From the NCBI GenBank assembly GCA_029250825.1, contig JAQXEN010000039.1:1-64000 (forward strand): DNA of 64,000 nucleotides, read 5' to 3'. The DNA comes from Porticoccaceae bacterium (GTDB lineage: Bacteria; Pseudomonadota; Gammaproteobacteria; Pseudomonadales; Porticoccaceae). The translations under genes were made by a program, and so were the position numbers. How positions within the stretch are numbered: the stretch's first letter is position 1; every line of letters starts with the position of its first letter. The notes beneath the pieces are model-generated. The model was not told the DNA's origin and searched no databases. It saw only the letters and a program-made list of their open reading frames with translations. Below, piece after piece: positions 17,394-26,900 of this stretch.

Positions 17394-18056
17394 ATGCTTG
17401 ACTTCAAAGCCCTGCTATTCGATCTGGATGGCACCCTACTGGATACAGCCCCTGACTTTGTCACCGCACTGAATACTCAGCTGGCACGACATGGCCGGGA
17501 GGCGTTGCCGGACTCTGCGATTCGCACCAGCGTCACCAACGGCTCGGTGGGGTTAATTCAGAGCGGCTTTAATATAGCGCCGGGGCATGCTCAATTTGAG
17601 ACGCTGCGGGAAGAATTCCTCGAACTCTACTTTGCCAACCTAGCGGATCAAACCGCGCTTTATGCCGGTCTCCAAGAGGTTCTTGATGAGTGCCATGCGC
17701 GGGATATTCCCTGGGGCATTGTCACCAACAAGCCCTGGCGCTATACCGAGGCGGCACTGGTTCAGCTGGATCTTATGGCCGCTGCAGCAACGGTTATCTG
17801 CCCCGACCACGTAACCCTGCCAAAGCCCCACCCGGAAGCGATTTTATTGGCCTGTAAAGAAATCGCTACGGCACCAGAAGACTGCCTCTATGTTGGTGAC
17901 CATGTGCGGGATATCGATGCCGGTCGCGCCGCGGGCACGCGCAATATTGCTGCGGCCTGGGGCTATATTGAGGCTGGCCAAGTGGTTGCAGACTGGCAGG
18001 CGGACTGGATTGTCGAGCAGTCCCAGCAGTTGCATTCGCTGCTATTTGCGGACTAA
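17394..18056 (+). CDS. mupP: HAD phosphatase, N-acetylmuramic acid 6-phosphate phosphatase MupP
   Basis: This 220-aa HAD-superfamily hydrolase has motif I LLFDLDGTLLDTAPDF, motif II IVTNKPWRY, motif III Lys in LPKPHPEAIL and motif IV YVGDHVRDIDAGRAAGTRN. In Pseudomonas the gene between ubiG and yciK is MupP, which dephosphorylates MurNAc-6-phosphate in the cell-wall recycling shortcut. Its position here is identical. Phosphoglycolate phosphatase (Gph) is the common automatic annotation for the same family and cannot be fully excluded. Confidence 0.8.
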   Translation: MLDFKALLFDLDGTLLDTAPDFVTALNTQLARHGREALPDSAIRTSVTNGSVGLIQSGFNIAPGHAQFETLREEFLELYFANLADQTALYAGLQEVLDECHARDIPWGIVTNKPWRYTEAALVQLDLMAAAATVICPDHVTLPKPHPEAILLACKEIATAPEDCLYVGDHVRDIDAGRAAGTRNIAAAWGYIEAGQVVADWQADWIVEQSQQLHSLLFAD

Positions 18057-18119
18057 CCCTCGACACTTAAAGCTAGCACCCAATATCCATAACAACCTGA
18101 TTTGAGAAGAGAAAACACT

Positions 18120-18887
18120 ATGCTATCCAATGCCGAAATTGCCGCTTATCAAGCCCCTGAAAAATTACTCGCCGAGCGGGTGATTATGGTGACAGGTGCC
18201 GGTGATGGAATTGGCAAAAGCGCCGCGCTGCATTGCGCAAAGCATGGTGCCACAGTGATTTTGGCTGGCCGCACAGCGGCTAAATTAGAGCAGGTCTATG
18301 ACAGCATCATGGCCAGTGGCGGTGCTGAGCCGGTTATCTACCCGGTGGATCTCGAGGGCGCGAGCAGCGACGATTTCAACATTCTCAGCAATCAACTGGA
18401 CGAGCAGTTTGGCCGTCTCGATGGGCTGCTTCACAATGCTGGCATTCTCGGTCAGCGCACACCCCTGAGCAACTACCGCAGCGATGTCTGGGACAAGGTT
18501 ATGCAGGTTAATGTCACCGCCGCATTCCAAATGACTCAGGCATTGATGCCAGTACTGGAAAAATCCGACAGTGCATCAGTGGTTTTTACTACCTCCAGCG
18601 TTGGCCGTGTTGGCCGTTCATTTTGGGGAGCTTATGCCGTATCAAAGTTCGCCGTGGAGGGCATGGTTCAGGTCTGGGCGTCAGAGCTGGAGGGCTTGGG
18701 TTCGGTGCGGGTCAATGCGGTCAATCCTGGCGCTACTGGCACCAGCATGCGGATGCAGGCTTTCCCAGCTGAAAATCCCAGCACCGTGACTAGCCCCGAA
18801 GAGATTATGCCAACCTATCTGTATCTGCTGGGAGCCGACAGTGCGGCGGTGAATGGCCAGTCTATCGATGCACAGCCGCAGCGATAG
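18120..18887 (+). CDS. yciK: YciK-family short-chain oxidoreductase
   Basis: This classical SDR of about 255 residues has the nucleotide-binding motif VTGAGDGIGKSAALHCAKHGA, the NAG-type motif LLHNAGIL, a catalytic Ser in VVFTTSSVGRVGRSFWGAYAVSKFAVEG with YxxxK, and VNPGATGTSMR. The ATG at 18120 is preferred because gagaagagaa lies just upstream and the N-terminus then reads MLSNAEIAAYQAPEKLL; an in-frame TTG at 18102 has no such support. It is the last gene of the mtaD-ubiG-mupP operon. Substrate and role are unknown for the family. Confidence 0.87.
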   Translation: MLSNAEIAAYQAPEKLLAERVIMVTGAGDGIGKSAALHCAKHGATVILAGRTAAKLEQVYDSIMASGGAEPVIYPVDLEGASSDDFNILSNQLDEQFGRLDGLLHNAGILGQRTPLSNYRSDVWDKVMQVNVTAAFQMTQALMPVLEKSDSASVVFTTSSVGRVGRSFWGAYAVSKFAVEGMVQVWASELEGLGSVRVNAVNPGATGTSMRMQAFPAENPSTVTSPEEIMPTYLYLLGADSAAVNGQSIDAQPQR

Positions 18888-18898
18888 ATGACTTTAAA

Positions 18899-18920
18899 CG
18901 GCTCTCCTGTGCAAGAGCCG
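18899..18920. terminator. hairpin between convergent yciK and rluB
   Basis: cggctct (18899-18905) and agagccg (18914-18920) make a 7-bp GC-rich stem with an 8-nt loop in the 36-bp gap between two convergent genes. No T-run follows on either strand, so termination may be weak or Rho-assisted. Confidence 0.5.
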
Positions 18921-18923
18921 GCA

Positions 18924-19760
18924 TTACTTCCAAGTATTACCTCGAGCGCGCAATTTCTTCTCTTTGCGCTCACGCATATCCTTTAAGACATGCCGCTCGG
19001 CAAATTTCGGCGGGTGCAAAGCAACGGCTTTAAAGAGCGATACCACCTGCTTCGGATCCAGCTCAAGAAAATCTGAACGGCGAACAATCGATGGCAGTTC
19101 AATAGGACCGTAGCTAATACGCTTGAGGCGGTTCACTTCAACATCCTGAGATTCCCACAGCCGGCGTACTTCACGGGTCCGACCCTCGGCCAGAATCACT
19201 TTAAACCAACGGTTGCGTCCACCCATATCTTCGGAACTGCGGGCGTGCTGGGCTTTGACACTCTTAAAGCTGGCAAGACCATCTTCGAGAACAACACCCT
19301 CGGTGAGACGCTTGATCATTGCCTCGTCCACTTCACCATGAATACGCGCCATATACTCACGCTGCACTTCATAGGAGGGATGCATCAGTCGATTGGCCAG
19401 TTCACCGTGGTTGGTGAACAGGAGTAGACCACTGGTATTGATATCGAGACGACCAATAGCGATCCAGCGTCCACGGGATAGACGTGGCAGGCGGTCGAAT
19501 ACGGTGGGTCGACCATCCGGGTCTGAGGTAGTGCAGACCTCGCCTTCGGGCTTGCTGTACATCAGCACTCTCGGGCTATCGTCGGTGACAATCTTAATCA
19601 CTCGACCGTCAACCAAAATGCGGTCATCCGGGACAGCGCGATCGCCTAGTTTGGCAATTGAACCATTGACTGAAACTCGGCCTGCGGAGATCCACTTCTC
19701 CAGTTCACGACGGGAACCCAATCCTGCAGTAGCCAATACTTTCTGTAATTTTTCACTCAT
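18924..19760 (-). CDS. rluB: 23S rRNA pseudouridine synthase RluB
   Basis: This enzyme converts U2605 of 23S rRNA to pseudouridine. The 278-aa protein has an S4 RNA-binding domain (about 3-60, EKLQKVLATAGLGSRRELEKWISAGRVSVNG). The RsuA/RluB catalytic domain follows, with Asp in IAIGRLDINTSGLLLFTNHGELANRLMHPS and the family motif EGRTREVRRLW. The tail is Lys/Arg-rich (RERKEKKLRARG), as usual in RluB. The start overlaps the end of scpB by 8 bp, the standard scpA-scpB-rluB coupling. Confidence 0.93.
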   Translation of the reverse strand: MSEKLQKVLATAGLGSRRELEKWISAGRVSVNGSIAKLGDRAVPDDRILVDGRVIKIVTDDSPRVLMYSKPEGEVCTTSDPDGRPTVFDRLPRLSRGRWIAIGRLDINTSGLLLFTNHGELANRLMHPSYEVQREYMARIHGEVDEAMIKRLTEGVVLEDGLASFKSVKAQHARSSEDMGGRNRWFKVILAEGRTREVRRLWESQDVEVNRLKRISYGPIELPSIVRRSDFLELDPKQVVSLFKAVALHPPKFAERHVLKDMRERKEKKLRARGNTWK

Positions 19761-20508
19761 GGTTAAAACTGCTCACCTGGTCGTCGGAGTCTAGACTTTG
19801 GTTATCGTCTAATGGGTTGTTAAGGGCATCGTTAATCGCACTCTGACCGTCAGTTTCTTGGTCGAGGCTAAAATTTTCACCATCCACTGACTGTTCGTCA
19901 TTGGCCGCAACCAACTCTGGACCCTCAGCTGAGTTGCCGGCATTTGAAGAGAGCGCCAATTCCAATTCTGGATCGAGCTCGGCAAAGTCTTTGATTTCAC
20001 TGAGTGCCGGCAGCTGCTCGAGACTTTTGATATTAAAGTAGTCGAGGAAGTTTTTGGTTGTGGCGTAGAGCGCCGGCTTGCCCGGTACATCGCGGAAGCC
20101 TACAACTCTCACCCAGTCGCGCTCCTGAAGCGTTCGGATAATATCCGAGCTCACTGCAACACCGCGCACCTGTTCGATATCACCTCGAGTCAGAGGCTGA
20201 CGGTAGGCGATCAGGGCGAGAGTCTCGAGCATCGCTCGGGAGTAACGCTTGGGCTTCTCAGTCCATAGGCGATTGACCCATTGCGCAAGATCTTGGCGCA
20301 CCTGGAAACGATAACCGCTGGCCGTCTGCATCAATTCAAAACCACGGCCGCGACAATCGGCCTCAACCTCTTCAAGAGCAGCTCTAATCTGATCTCGAGG
20401 TGGGCGCTCTTCATCTTCGAAGAGGTTTTCAATACGCGCAATATCCATTGGTTTGCCCGCTGCTAACAGCGCGCCTTCAACAATTCTTTTAATCAGGTCA
20501 GCATTCAT
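19753..20508 (-). CDS. scpB: Segregation and condensation protein B (ScpB)
   Basis: This kleisin-associated winged-helix protein of the SMC-ScpAB condensin helps chromosome segregation. Residues about 5-175 carry the two winged helices: IVEGALLAAGKPMDIARIENLF, MLETLALIAYRQPLTRGDIEQVRGV and LIxxLQERDWVRVVGFRDVPGKPALYATT-type sequence. The C-terminal ~70 residues are acidic, low in complexity (NNPLDDNQSLDSDDQ) and probably disordered. It overlaps scpA by 4 bp and rluB by 8 bp. The partner smc is in the same window at 43961-47458. Confidence 0.95.
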   Translation of the reverse strand: MNADLIKRIVEGALLAAGKPMDIARIENLFEDEERPPRDQIRAALEEVEADCRGRGFELMQTASGYRFQVRQDLAQWVNRLWTEKPKRYSRAMLETLALIAYRQPLTRGDIEQVRGVAVSSDIIRTLQERDWVRVVGFRDVPGKPALYATTKNFLDYFNIKSLEQLPALSEIKDFAELDPELELALSSNAGNSAEGPELVAANDEQSVDGENFSLDQETDGQSAINDALNNPLDDNQSLDSDDQVSSFNHE

Positions 20509-21446
20509 GAGGTTCTAGCTTTCACGTGGATGGGGCCAAAGGTTTCGCTCTGCACAATTTCAACCAATGACTCTTTAATCAGTTCCATGATGGCCAAGAA
20601 GGTCACCACTACGCCTAGTTTGCCCTCGGAGCTTTTAAACAGGCTAACAAAAGGCACAAATTGCTCACCGCGCAGGGACTCCAAGACAATGGTCATACGC
20701 TCTCTGGTGGAGAGTTTCTCCATCTGTACCTGATGGCTCTCGAACATATCGGCGCGGCGCAGCACTTCAGCTAGCGCAGTTAATAGTTCACGCATATCCA
20801 CATCCGGGTGCTGAACTTCTTGGTTGCGCTCTGGGGCATGGGCCGAGGCCTGGTGAATGTCGCGACCGAGGCGCGGCATTTCATCAATATCGTCAGCAGC
20901 TTTTTTAAACCGCTCGTATTCCTGCAGTCGGCGAATCAACTCAGCGCGAGGATCTTCCTCAGTGTCTTCGTCCATCACCTGACGGGGCAACAACATTCGA
21001 GATTTGATTTCAGCGAGCATCGCCGCCATCACCAAATATTCTGCTGCCAATTCCAACTGGATAGATTCCATCAGGCCGATATAGCCCATATATTGACGGG
21101 TAATCTCCGCCACATTGATCTCGAGGATATCGAGATTCTGACGGCGAATTAAATAGAGCAACAAATCCAACGGACCTTCAAAGGCTTCGAGAAAAACTTC
21201 CAGAGCTTCCGGAGGAATATACAGATCCTTCGGCATGATATTCAGTTCTTTACCCTGAACGACAGCGAAAGGCATTTCAGATTGAGATGGGTTTAGCGGC
21301 TGGCCCTCAGTGGAATCAGTCACCTCAGCAGCATCAACTGGTACTTCAGTTGAAACGGCATCACCCAAAGCAACAGCACTATTACTGTCGTCTTCCGGGG
21401 ATTGTTGCTGCAGAGATGAAGCTTCGTTGCTCACAGTGGGACTCAA
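20505..21446 (-). CDS. scpA: Segregation and condensation protein A (ScpA)
   Basis: ScpA is the kleisin subunit bridging the SMC heads. The 313-aa protein has a non-conserved acidic N-terminus of about 75 residues. The ScpA core follows: VFLEAFEGPLDLLLYLIRRQNLDILEINVAEITRQYMGYI, EYLVMAAMLAEIKSRMLLP, and a C-terminal winged helix with FVPFVSLFKSSEGKLGVVVTFLAIMELIKESLVEI. The N-terminal extension makes it somewhat longer than the usual 250-290 residues; a start nearer LNIMPKDLYIP is possible. It is the first gene of scpA-scpB-rluB. Confidence 0.94.
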   Translation of the reverse strand: MSPTVSNEASSLQQQSPEDDSNSAVALGDAVSTEVPVDAAEVTDSTEGQPLNPSQSEMPFAVVQGKELNIMPKDLYIPPEALEVFLEAFEGPLDLLLYLIRRQNLDILEINVAEITRQYMGYIGLMESIQLELAAEYLVMAAMLAEIKSRMLLPRQVMDEDTEEDPRAELIRRLQEYERFKKAADDIDEMPRLGRDIHQASAHAPERNQEVQHPDVDMRELLTALAEVLRRADMFESHQVQMEKLSTRERMTIVLESLRGEQFVPFVSLFKSSEGKLGVVVTFLAIMELIKESLVEIVQSETFGPIHVKARTS

Positions 21447-21504
21447 TTATTTAGTTGCCCCCAATTATAACCGCAATGACCTCTATGGCCATCATGATTA
21501 TCCA

Positions 21505-22119
21505 TTAAGCGGAGAAATCACCCATACCCTGGCGTGTAATCTCTGGCACCGGGCCAGTCATATCCACAACCGTGGTAGGTTCAAGGCCACAGTGGCCGCC
21601 ATCAATTAATACATCCACATGCATTTCAAGGGCGGCACGGATATCGTAGGGGTCAGACAGCGGATACTCATCCCCGGGCATAATCAGCGTCACACTCATC
21701 ATCGGCTCGCCCAACTCCTCCAGCAGAGACTGAGCAATGGGGCTATCCGGCACTCGCAAACCAATAGTTTTGCGCTTGGGATGCATCAGTCGGCGCGGCA
21801 CTTCAGAGGTGGCCGGCAAAATAAAGGTAAACGGCCCTGGGGTGTGGGCTTTGAGACTTCGAAACGCGCTATTATCGACACGGGCATAGCTAGCAAGCTC
21901 GGAGAGATCACGGCACATCAGGGTGAAATTGTGATTTTTATCCACCTGCCTAATGGCACGGATACGATCCATTGCCTGCTTGTCGCCAATATGGCAGCCA
22001 ATGGCATAGACTGAGTCGGTGGGATAGGCAATAACGCCGCCCTTGCGCACAATCTCGGCAGCTTTAGCGATCAATCGCTGCTGGGGATTTTCCGGGTGAA
22101 TACTGAGATAGTCGCTCAT
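21505..22119 (-). CDS. yciO: YciO/Sua5-YrdC-family threonylcarbamoyl-AMP synthase-like protein
   Basis: This 204-aa single-domain YrdC-like protein opens with LIAKAAEIVRKGGVIAYPTDSVYAIGC and has HNFTLMCRDLSELASYA, TPGPFTFILPATSEVPRRLMHPKRKTIGLRVPDS and a C-terminal VDMTG element. It matches YciO more closely than TsaC or Sua5. YciO is related to the enzymes that make threonylcarbamoyl-AMP for tRNA t6A, although whether it fills that role in vivo varies. It precedes scpA by 58 bp on the same strand, an order seen in many gammaproteobacteria (yciO-scpA-scpB-rluB). Confidence 0.88.
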   Translation of the reverse strand: MSDYLSIHPENPQQRLIAKAAEIVRKGGVIAYPTDSVYAIGCHIGDKQAMDRIRAIRQVDKNHNFTLMCRDLSELASYARVDNSAFRSLKAHTPGPFTFILPATSEVPRRLMHPKRKTIGLRVPDSPIAQSLLEELGEPMMSVTLIMPGDEYPLSDPYDIRAALEMHVDVLIDGGHCGLEPTTVVDMTGPVPEITRQGMGDFSA

Positions 22120-22180
22120 GAAAATATCTGGCTCTGTTTAAGGCCGGCATTATCACATAGCAGAGCCGCGAGGGGTGAAT

Positions 22181-23908
22181 TTAGATGACTTTTTCCGGGG
22201 TCAAAAATTGCTCGGCAAACAGCTCCGGTGGAACCGGCTTGCTCACCAGATAGCCCTGAAAACTATCGCAGCCGAGCTGCTCTAAAATATAGCGCTGCGG
22301 CTCGGTTTCAACGCCTTCAGCAACCGTGCTCATACCGAGGTTTTTCGCCAGAGCAATAATACCGGCGACAATGGCACTATCACTTGGGTCTGACTCAATA
22401 TCGGAGATAAATGAGCGGTCAATTTTCAATACATCAACGGGCAATTTTTTAAGATAATTGAGCGATGAGTAGCCACTTCCAAAATCATCCACAGCCACGG
22501 TGATACCCATTTTTTTGTTTTTGTTGAGCTCTTTGATCATCAGTTCTTGATGATCCATCAGGGTGCTTTCAGTGATCTCCAGTTCCAGAACGTTTTTAGG
22601 TAGGCCATTGCGCTTAATTAAATCCTCTAACTTGATATGCAGATCTTCCTGCACCAGATCCTTGACCGAGAGATTTACTGCAAGCACTAAGCTGTGACCC
22701 AGATCCAGCCAGCGCTTAATTTGTACGGCGACATTTTCTAGCACCCAATCGGTCAGCGGATTAATCAGCCCGCTCTCTTCGGCCAGAGAAATAAACACAT
22801 CCGGCGGCACCAGCCCTTTAAGTGGATGCTCCCACCGTACCAATGCTTCGGCACCCACAAGTTCGCCGGTCTTAAAGTCGATTTTGGGTTGATAGTGCAG
22901 CACTAGCTGATCACTTTCGATGGCTTTACGCAGCTCTTGTTCCAACTTCATTCGCTTGGCTATCTCAGCTTCCATACCCCGTTCATAGAAACAAAAATCA
23001 TTGCGCTTTTCCTTGGCCCGAAACATTGCCGAATCCGCGTGCTTGATTAGAGCGCTGACGTCTTCCCCATCATCGGGGAAAATAGAAATGCCAATACTGG
23101 TGGTGACAAACATTTTCTGTTGCATAAAGCCAAAGGGCCGGGCCACCGAGCGACAGATTTTTTCGGCCACATTGGAGGCACCATCGAGGCTGGCTATATT
23201 TTCGAGTACCACGGTAAATTCATCACCGCCAAGGCGCGCAACGAAGTCATTTTCGCGAACACAGTGCCGGATACGCTCAGCAACTGCCTTGAGCAACAGG
23301 TCTCCAGCATCGTGACCCAGAGTGTCATTGATCATCTTAAAGCGATCCAGGTCGAGAAATAAGATCGCAAAACGCTGATTTTCAGTGGCCGCACGATTCA
23401 CCGTGACCGCCAACTGCTGTTTCAAATAGGTGCGATTTGGCAGGCTGGTCAAGGGATCGTGATAGGCGAGCTTTTTAACATCCTTTTCGGCTTTGCTGGC
23501 CTTGATCAACCGTGCAACCCGCTGTTTGATCACCGAGAAATTAATCGGTTTAGAGACATAGTCCGTTGCCCCGGAGGAAAAGGCTCGAACAATGGACTGC
23601 TCATCATCCAGTGCGGTAATCATCAATACCGGAATATCACTGCCATGAGGCAACTCGCGAATCATTTGGCAGGCATCAAAACCGTCCAGCTCCGGCATCA
23701 CCGCGTCCATCAACACCAGATCAGGCATATGGCGTTTACAGATGTTCAGAGCCTGCATACCGTTATTGGCTTCTTCGACCTCGTAATTTTCCCGCGTAAA
23801 GGCATCAACCAGCGCCATGCGCACAGTGCGGTCATCATCTACAACGAGGATGTTGTTGTATTTTTCATTTTTGGTGGGAATCTTGACGGTCTCAGAGTCT
23901 AGGGACAT
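22181..23908 (-). CDS. Response regulator with GGDEF and EAL domains
   Basis: This 575-aa cytosolic protein has a receiver domain (about 18-135; phospho-acceptor Asp in DLVLMDAVMPELDGF, conserved Lys in DYVSKPINF). A GGDEF domain follows (about 150-305; intact active site RLGGDEFTVVLEN), then an EAL domain (about 320-565; EALVRWEHP, ELEITES, AVDDFGSGYSSLNYLKKLPVDVLKIDRSFI, AEGVET). Both the cyclase and the phosphodiesterase signatures look complete, so it could make or degrade c-di-GMP. Its ATG begins 3 bp after the hybrid kinase stop, making that kinase the obvious phosphodonor. Confidence 0.92.
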   Translation of the reverse strand: MSLDSETVKIPTKNEKYNNILVVDDDRTVRMALVDAFTRENYEVEEANNGMQALNICKRHMPDLVLMDAVMPELDGFDACQMIRELPHGSDIPVLMITALDDEQSIVRAFSSGATDYVSKPINFSVIKQRVARLIKASKAEKDVKKLAYHDPLTSLPNRTYLKQQLAVTVNRAATENQRFAILFLDLDRFKMINDTLGHDAGDLLLKAVAERIRHCVRENDFVARLGGDEFTVVLENIASLDGASNVAEKICRSVARPFGFMQQKMFVTTSIGISIFPDDGEDVSALIKHADSAMFRAKEKRNDFCFYERGMEAEIAKRMKLEQELRKAIESDQLVLHYQPKIDFKTGELVGAEALVRWEHPLKGLVPPDVFISLAEESGLINPLTDWVLENVAVQIKRWLDLGHSLVLAVNLSVKDLVQEDLHIKLEDLIKRNGLPKNVLELEITESTLMDHQELMIKELNKNKKMGITVAVDDFGSGYSSLNYLKKLPVDVLKIDRSFISDIESDPSDSAIVAGIIALAKNLGMSTVAEGVETEPQRYILEQLGCDSFQGYLVSKPVPPELFAEQFLTPEKVI

Positions 23909-23911
23909 TTC

Positions 23912-26900
23912 CTACTTGAGGTCATCGGCCAAAATCTCAAAGGCCGTTGCAATCCTCTTTAGCAGCTGCTCCCCATCACTTAGGTCCTCACTTGTTGCGC
24001 TATCCTCCAAGAGCTTGCTCGCCGCGACCAGCTCTCCGGCACCAAAGTTAGCGGCACTGCCTCTGATGGTGTGGGCCATATCCCGCACTTGGCGGATATT
24101 ATTTTCAGCAAGGGCCGTTGCCAACTTGCCGATATAGATTGGAGTATCTTCGAGAAAAGCGGCAACCATCGATGAGACCACTTCACCTACCGCCTCTCGC
24201 AGAGAGGCAATCACTTTGACGTCATAACTTAGGCCGCTGTATTGAGCGGCGGGATGCTGGATTAGCACGGCAGATTCATCCCGGGGGTTGCCGAGGTTTT
24301 TATCTTCCGCTTTTTGCCCTGCTTGCTGTTTCTGCTCATGATCTGTCTCGGGTTCATCTCCATACCAGAGAGCCAGCTTTTCCCTGAGACCAGCCAGACT
24401 TAGCGGTTTTGGCAGAAAATCACTCATACCGGCATGGCGGCAGATACGTTCTTCATTTTCTGAATTATTGGCAGTCATGGCGATAATCGGCAATGTGCCA
24501 GCTTGATCGCCCTCATAAATCCTTATCTGTTTGGTAGCGTCATAGCCGTTCATAACCGGCATATTGCAGTCCATAAACACTAGGTCATAATCTTCTCGAA
24601 CCACTTTCTCCAGCGCTTCTTTGCCATTGTTGGCCAGTGCCGCCTGACAGCCAAGACGCTCTAACATGGCAATCGCCACCTGCTGATTGGCACGACTATC
24701 ATCCACCACTAATATTTTACAGGAGCGGGGTGAAACGGCCTCTTCAGGCAATCGGTCATCATCAAATTCCGCTCCACTGCCAACAATAAAATATTTGGTC
24801 AATATGTCGGCAAGTGAATTAGAGCGCAGAGGTTTATTCAATCGGGGTATCGATAGCTCTCCGCCGATGGCGTCTTTGCTCCAAGGATTACTCAACATCA
24901 CGGCCAGTCGTCTATTAAAATTGGGCTCTAACTTAATAAATTTAATCAGCTCTTTGATTTCAATATCATCGATATCCTGATCGATAAACAGGATATCGAA
25001 ACAGGCCTCAGCCGGGTGCTGACGAATAAGCTCTAACCCCTGAACACCGGATTGAGCAAACTCGGCATTCACCCCCAGCGCCTTGAATTGCTGAGCAGCA
25101 AAGCCCCTGAGAATTTCGCTGGCGCTGACAAACAGCACATGAATATTATCTAGAGTATTTTTGTCGGTACTGGTGTTTTCGTCTCCCTTTGACTTTGACT
25201 CTGGCTCTGGTTTTAACTCTGAAGACTGTGCCACCAGCATCGGCAGACTAAAACCAAACTGACTACCCTGACCCAACTCACTGGAGACAAAAATATCGCC
25301 GCCCATCAACTCAACTATCTGGTTGCTGATCGCCAAACCTAAACCAGTGCCCTGATAGCCTTTTGTATTTGATGAATCCACCTGAGTAAAGGCCTCGAAG
25401 ATACGCGCCTGATCCTCTGGGGCAATCCCGATACCCGTATCCTTGACGATAAATCTCAATCTAATGGTTGAAGCGTTATCCTGTTGCCCCTTATCCGCTG
25501 CAGAGTCAGTCTTTGCGTCATACTGCAAGCTGATATGGATAGAAACTTCACCGCGCTCGGTAAACTTGAGCGCATTGCCTGCCAGATTAATCAACACCTG
25601 ACGAATTCTATCGCTGTCACTATGCAGTGCCAAAGGGACATCATCATCGATCATATAGCCAATATTAAGGTGCTTTTTCAGTGCCGTACTGGAGAGCAAG
25701 CCCACTACTTCATCAAGACTTTCATGGAGTAAATAATCGCGATTGGTAATGCTAATTTTGCCGGCATCGGCTTCGGAAAAATTGAGGATATCGTCAATCA
25801 GCGCCAACAGGTTGTCACCTGATGATTTTGCCGTCTGCACATATTCGTTCTGTTTGAGACTCAGCCCCATAGTCATCAATAGATCCAACATACCCAATAC
25901 CGCATTCATCGGTGTGCGCAGCTCATGGGTTACATTGGCGGCAAATTCCACTTTCATCTCAGCGGATGTCATGGCCATTTTCATTGCTCGCTTAAGTTCA
26001 CGGCGGCGGTTTTCCAACACCTGCATCATGCGGTTAAAGGATTTTTGCATCTCGGTGATATCTACCGGCCCCTGAATTTCAGAGCGAATTTTCTCTTCAC
26101 CCTGCTGTGCTCGTTTCATTACCTTAGATAGGCGTTCGATTGGACTGGTCAGTCGGCGAGAGAAATAAAGCAGCGCAAACAATAAAATGGCTGCGCCGAC
26201 AAAGGATGCCATCAGATTGTTTTGCAGCGTGCTCTTTTGCATCTTGTGCAGGGTGTCCTTGCCCACCACTACAGTAATATAACCCAGCAGCAGATTGTCA
26301 CTGCTCCCCATACCCATCACCTGATCGCCATCGGCACTACTGGCATAAATCGGCGCGACAAATTTCCAAAAGTCGATACTCTCGGCCACCAGACTCAACT
26401 CAGGGGCTTGCTTATTAATCGCCTCAGTTGACAGCTGGGTCGCCTGATCAACAAACTCGCTGCTCTCAGCAACCAGCATCGAGCCGGTAACAAATAGCAC
26501 ATCGGCCTTATCGGTTTCGATCATTATTCCCTTTACCCCAGGAAAGTTCATGGCATCTTCGCCAATATCACCGGCCGCCTCAGGGCTCTGATAGAGCAGC
26601 GCCACCTCACTGCGGCGAGCCAGAGATTCTGTTACCTGTTTACCCTGCAGCAATTCATGCTCTTCGATAATACTGCTGGATATCTTGCTCACCGTTACCG
26701 AGGTAACAAACGCCAAAACCAAAATGCCGAAGATAAAAACCAGAGATATCTGAGTTTTAAAGCGTAATTTGTCGAACCAATTGCGTCTAAATCTAGCCAT
26801 AGTGGGCCACCGCGCCGGCAATACTAGGTCAATTTGCGCACGCATATCATCGGTCAGACTAATACCGAGATGATTACTGGTGCGTTCATTGAGGGTGACA

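Noticed and set aside
23459-23902. 147-codon plus-strand open frame
   Set aside because: Antisense to the receiver domain of the GGDEF/EAL regulator.
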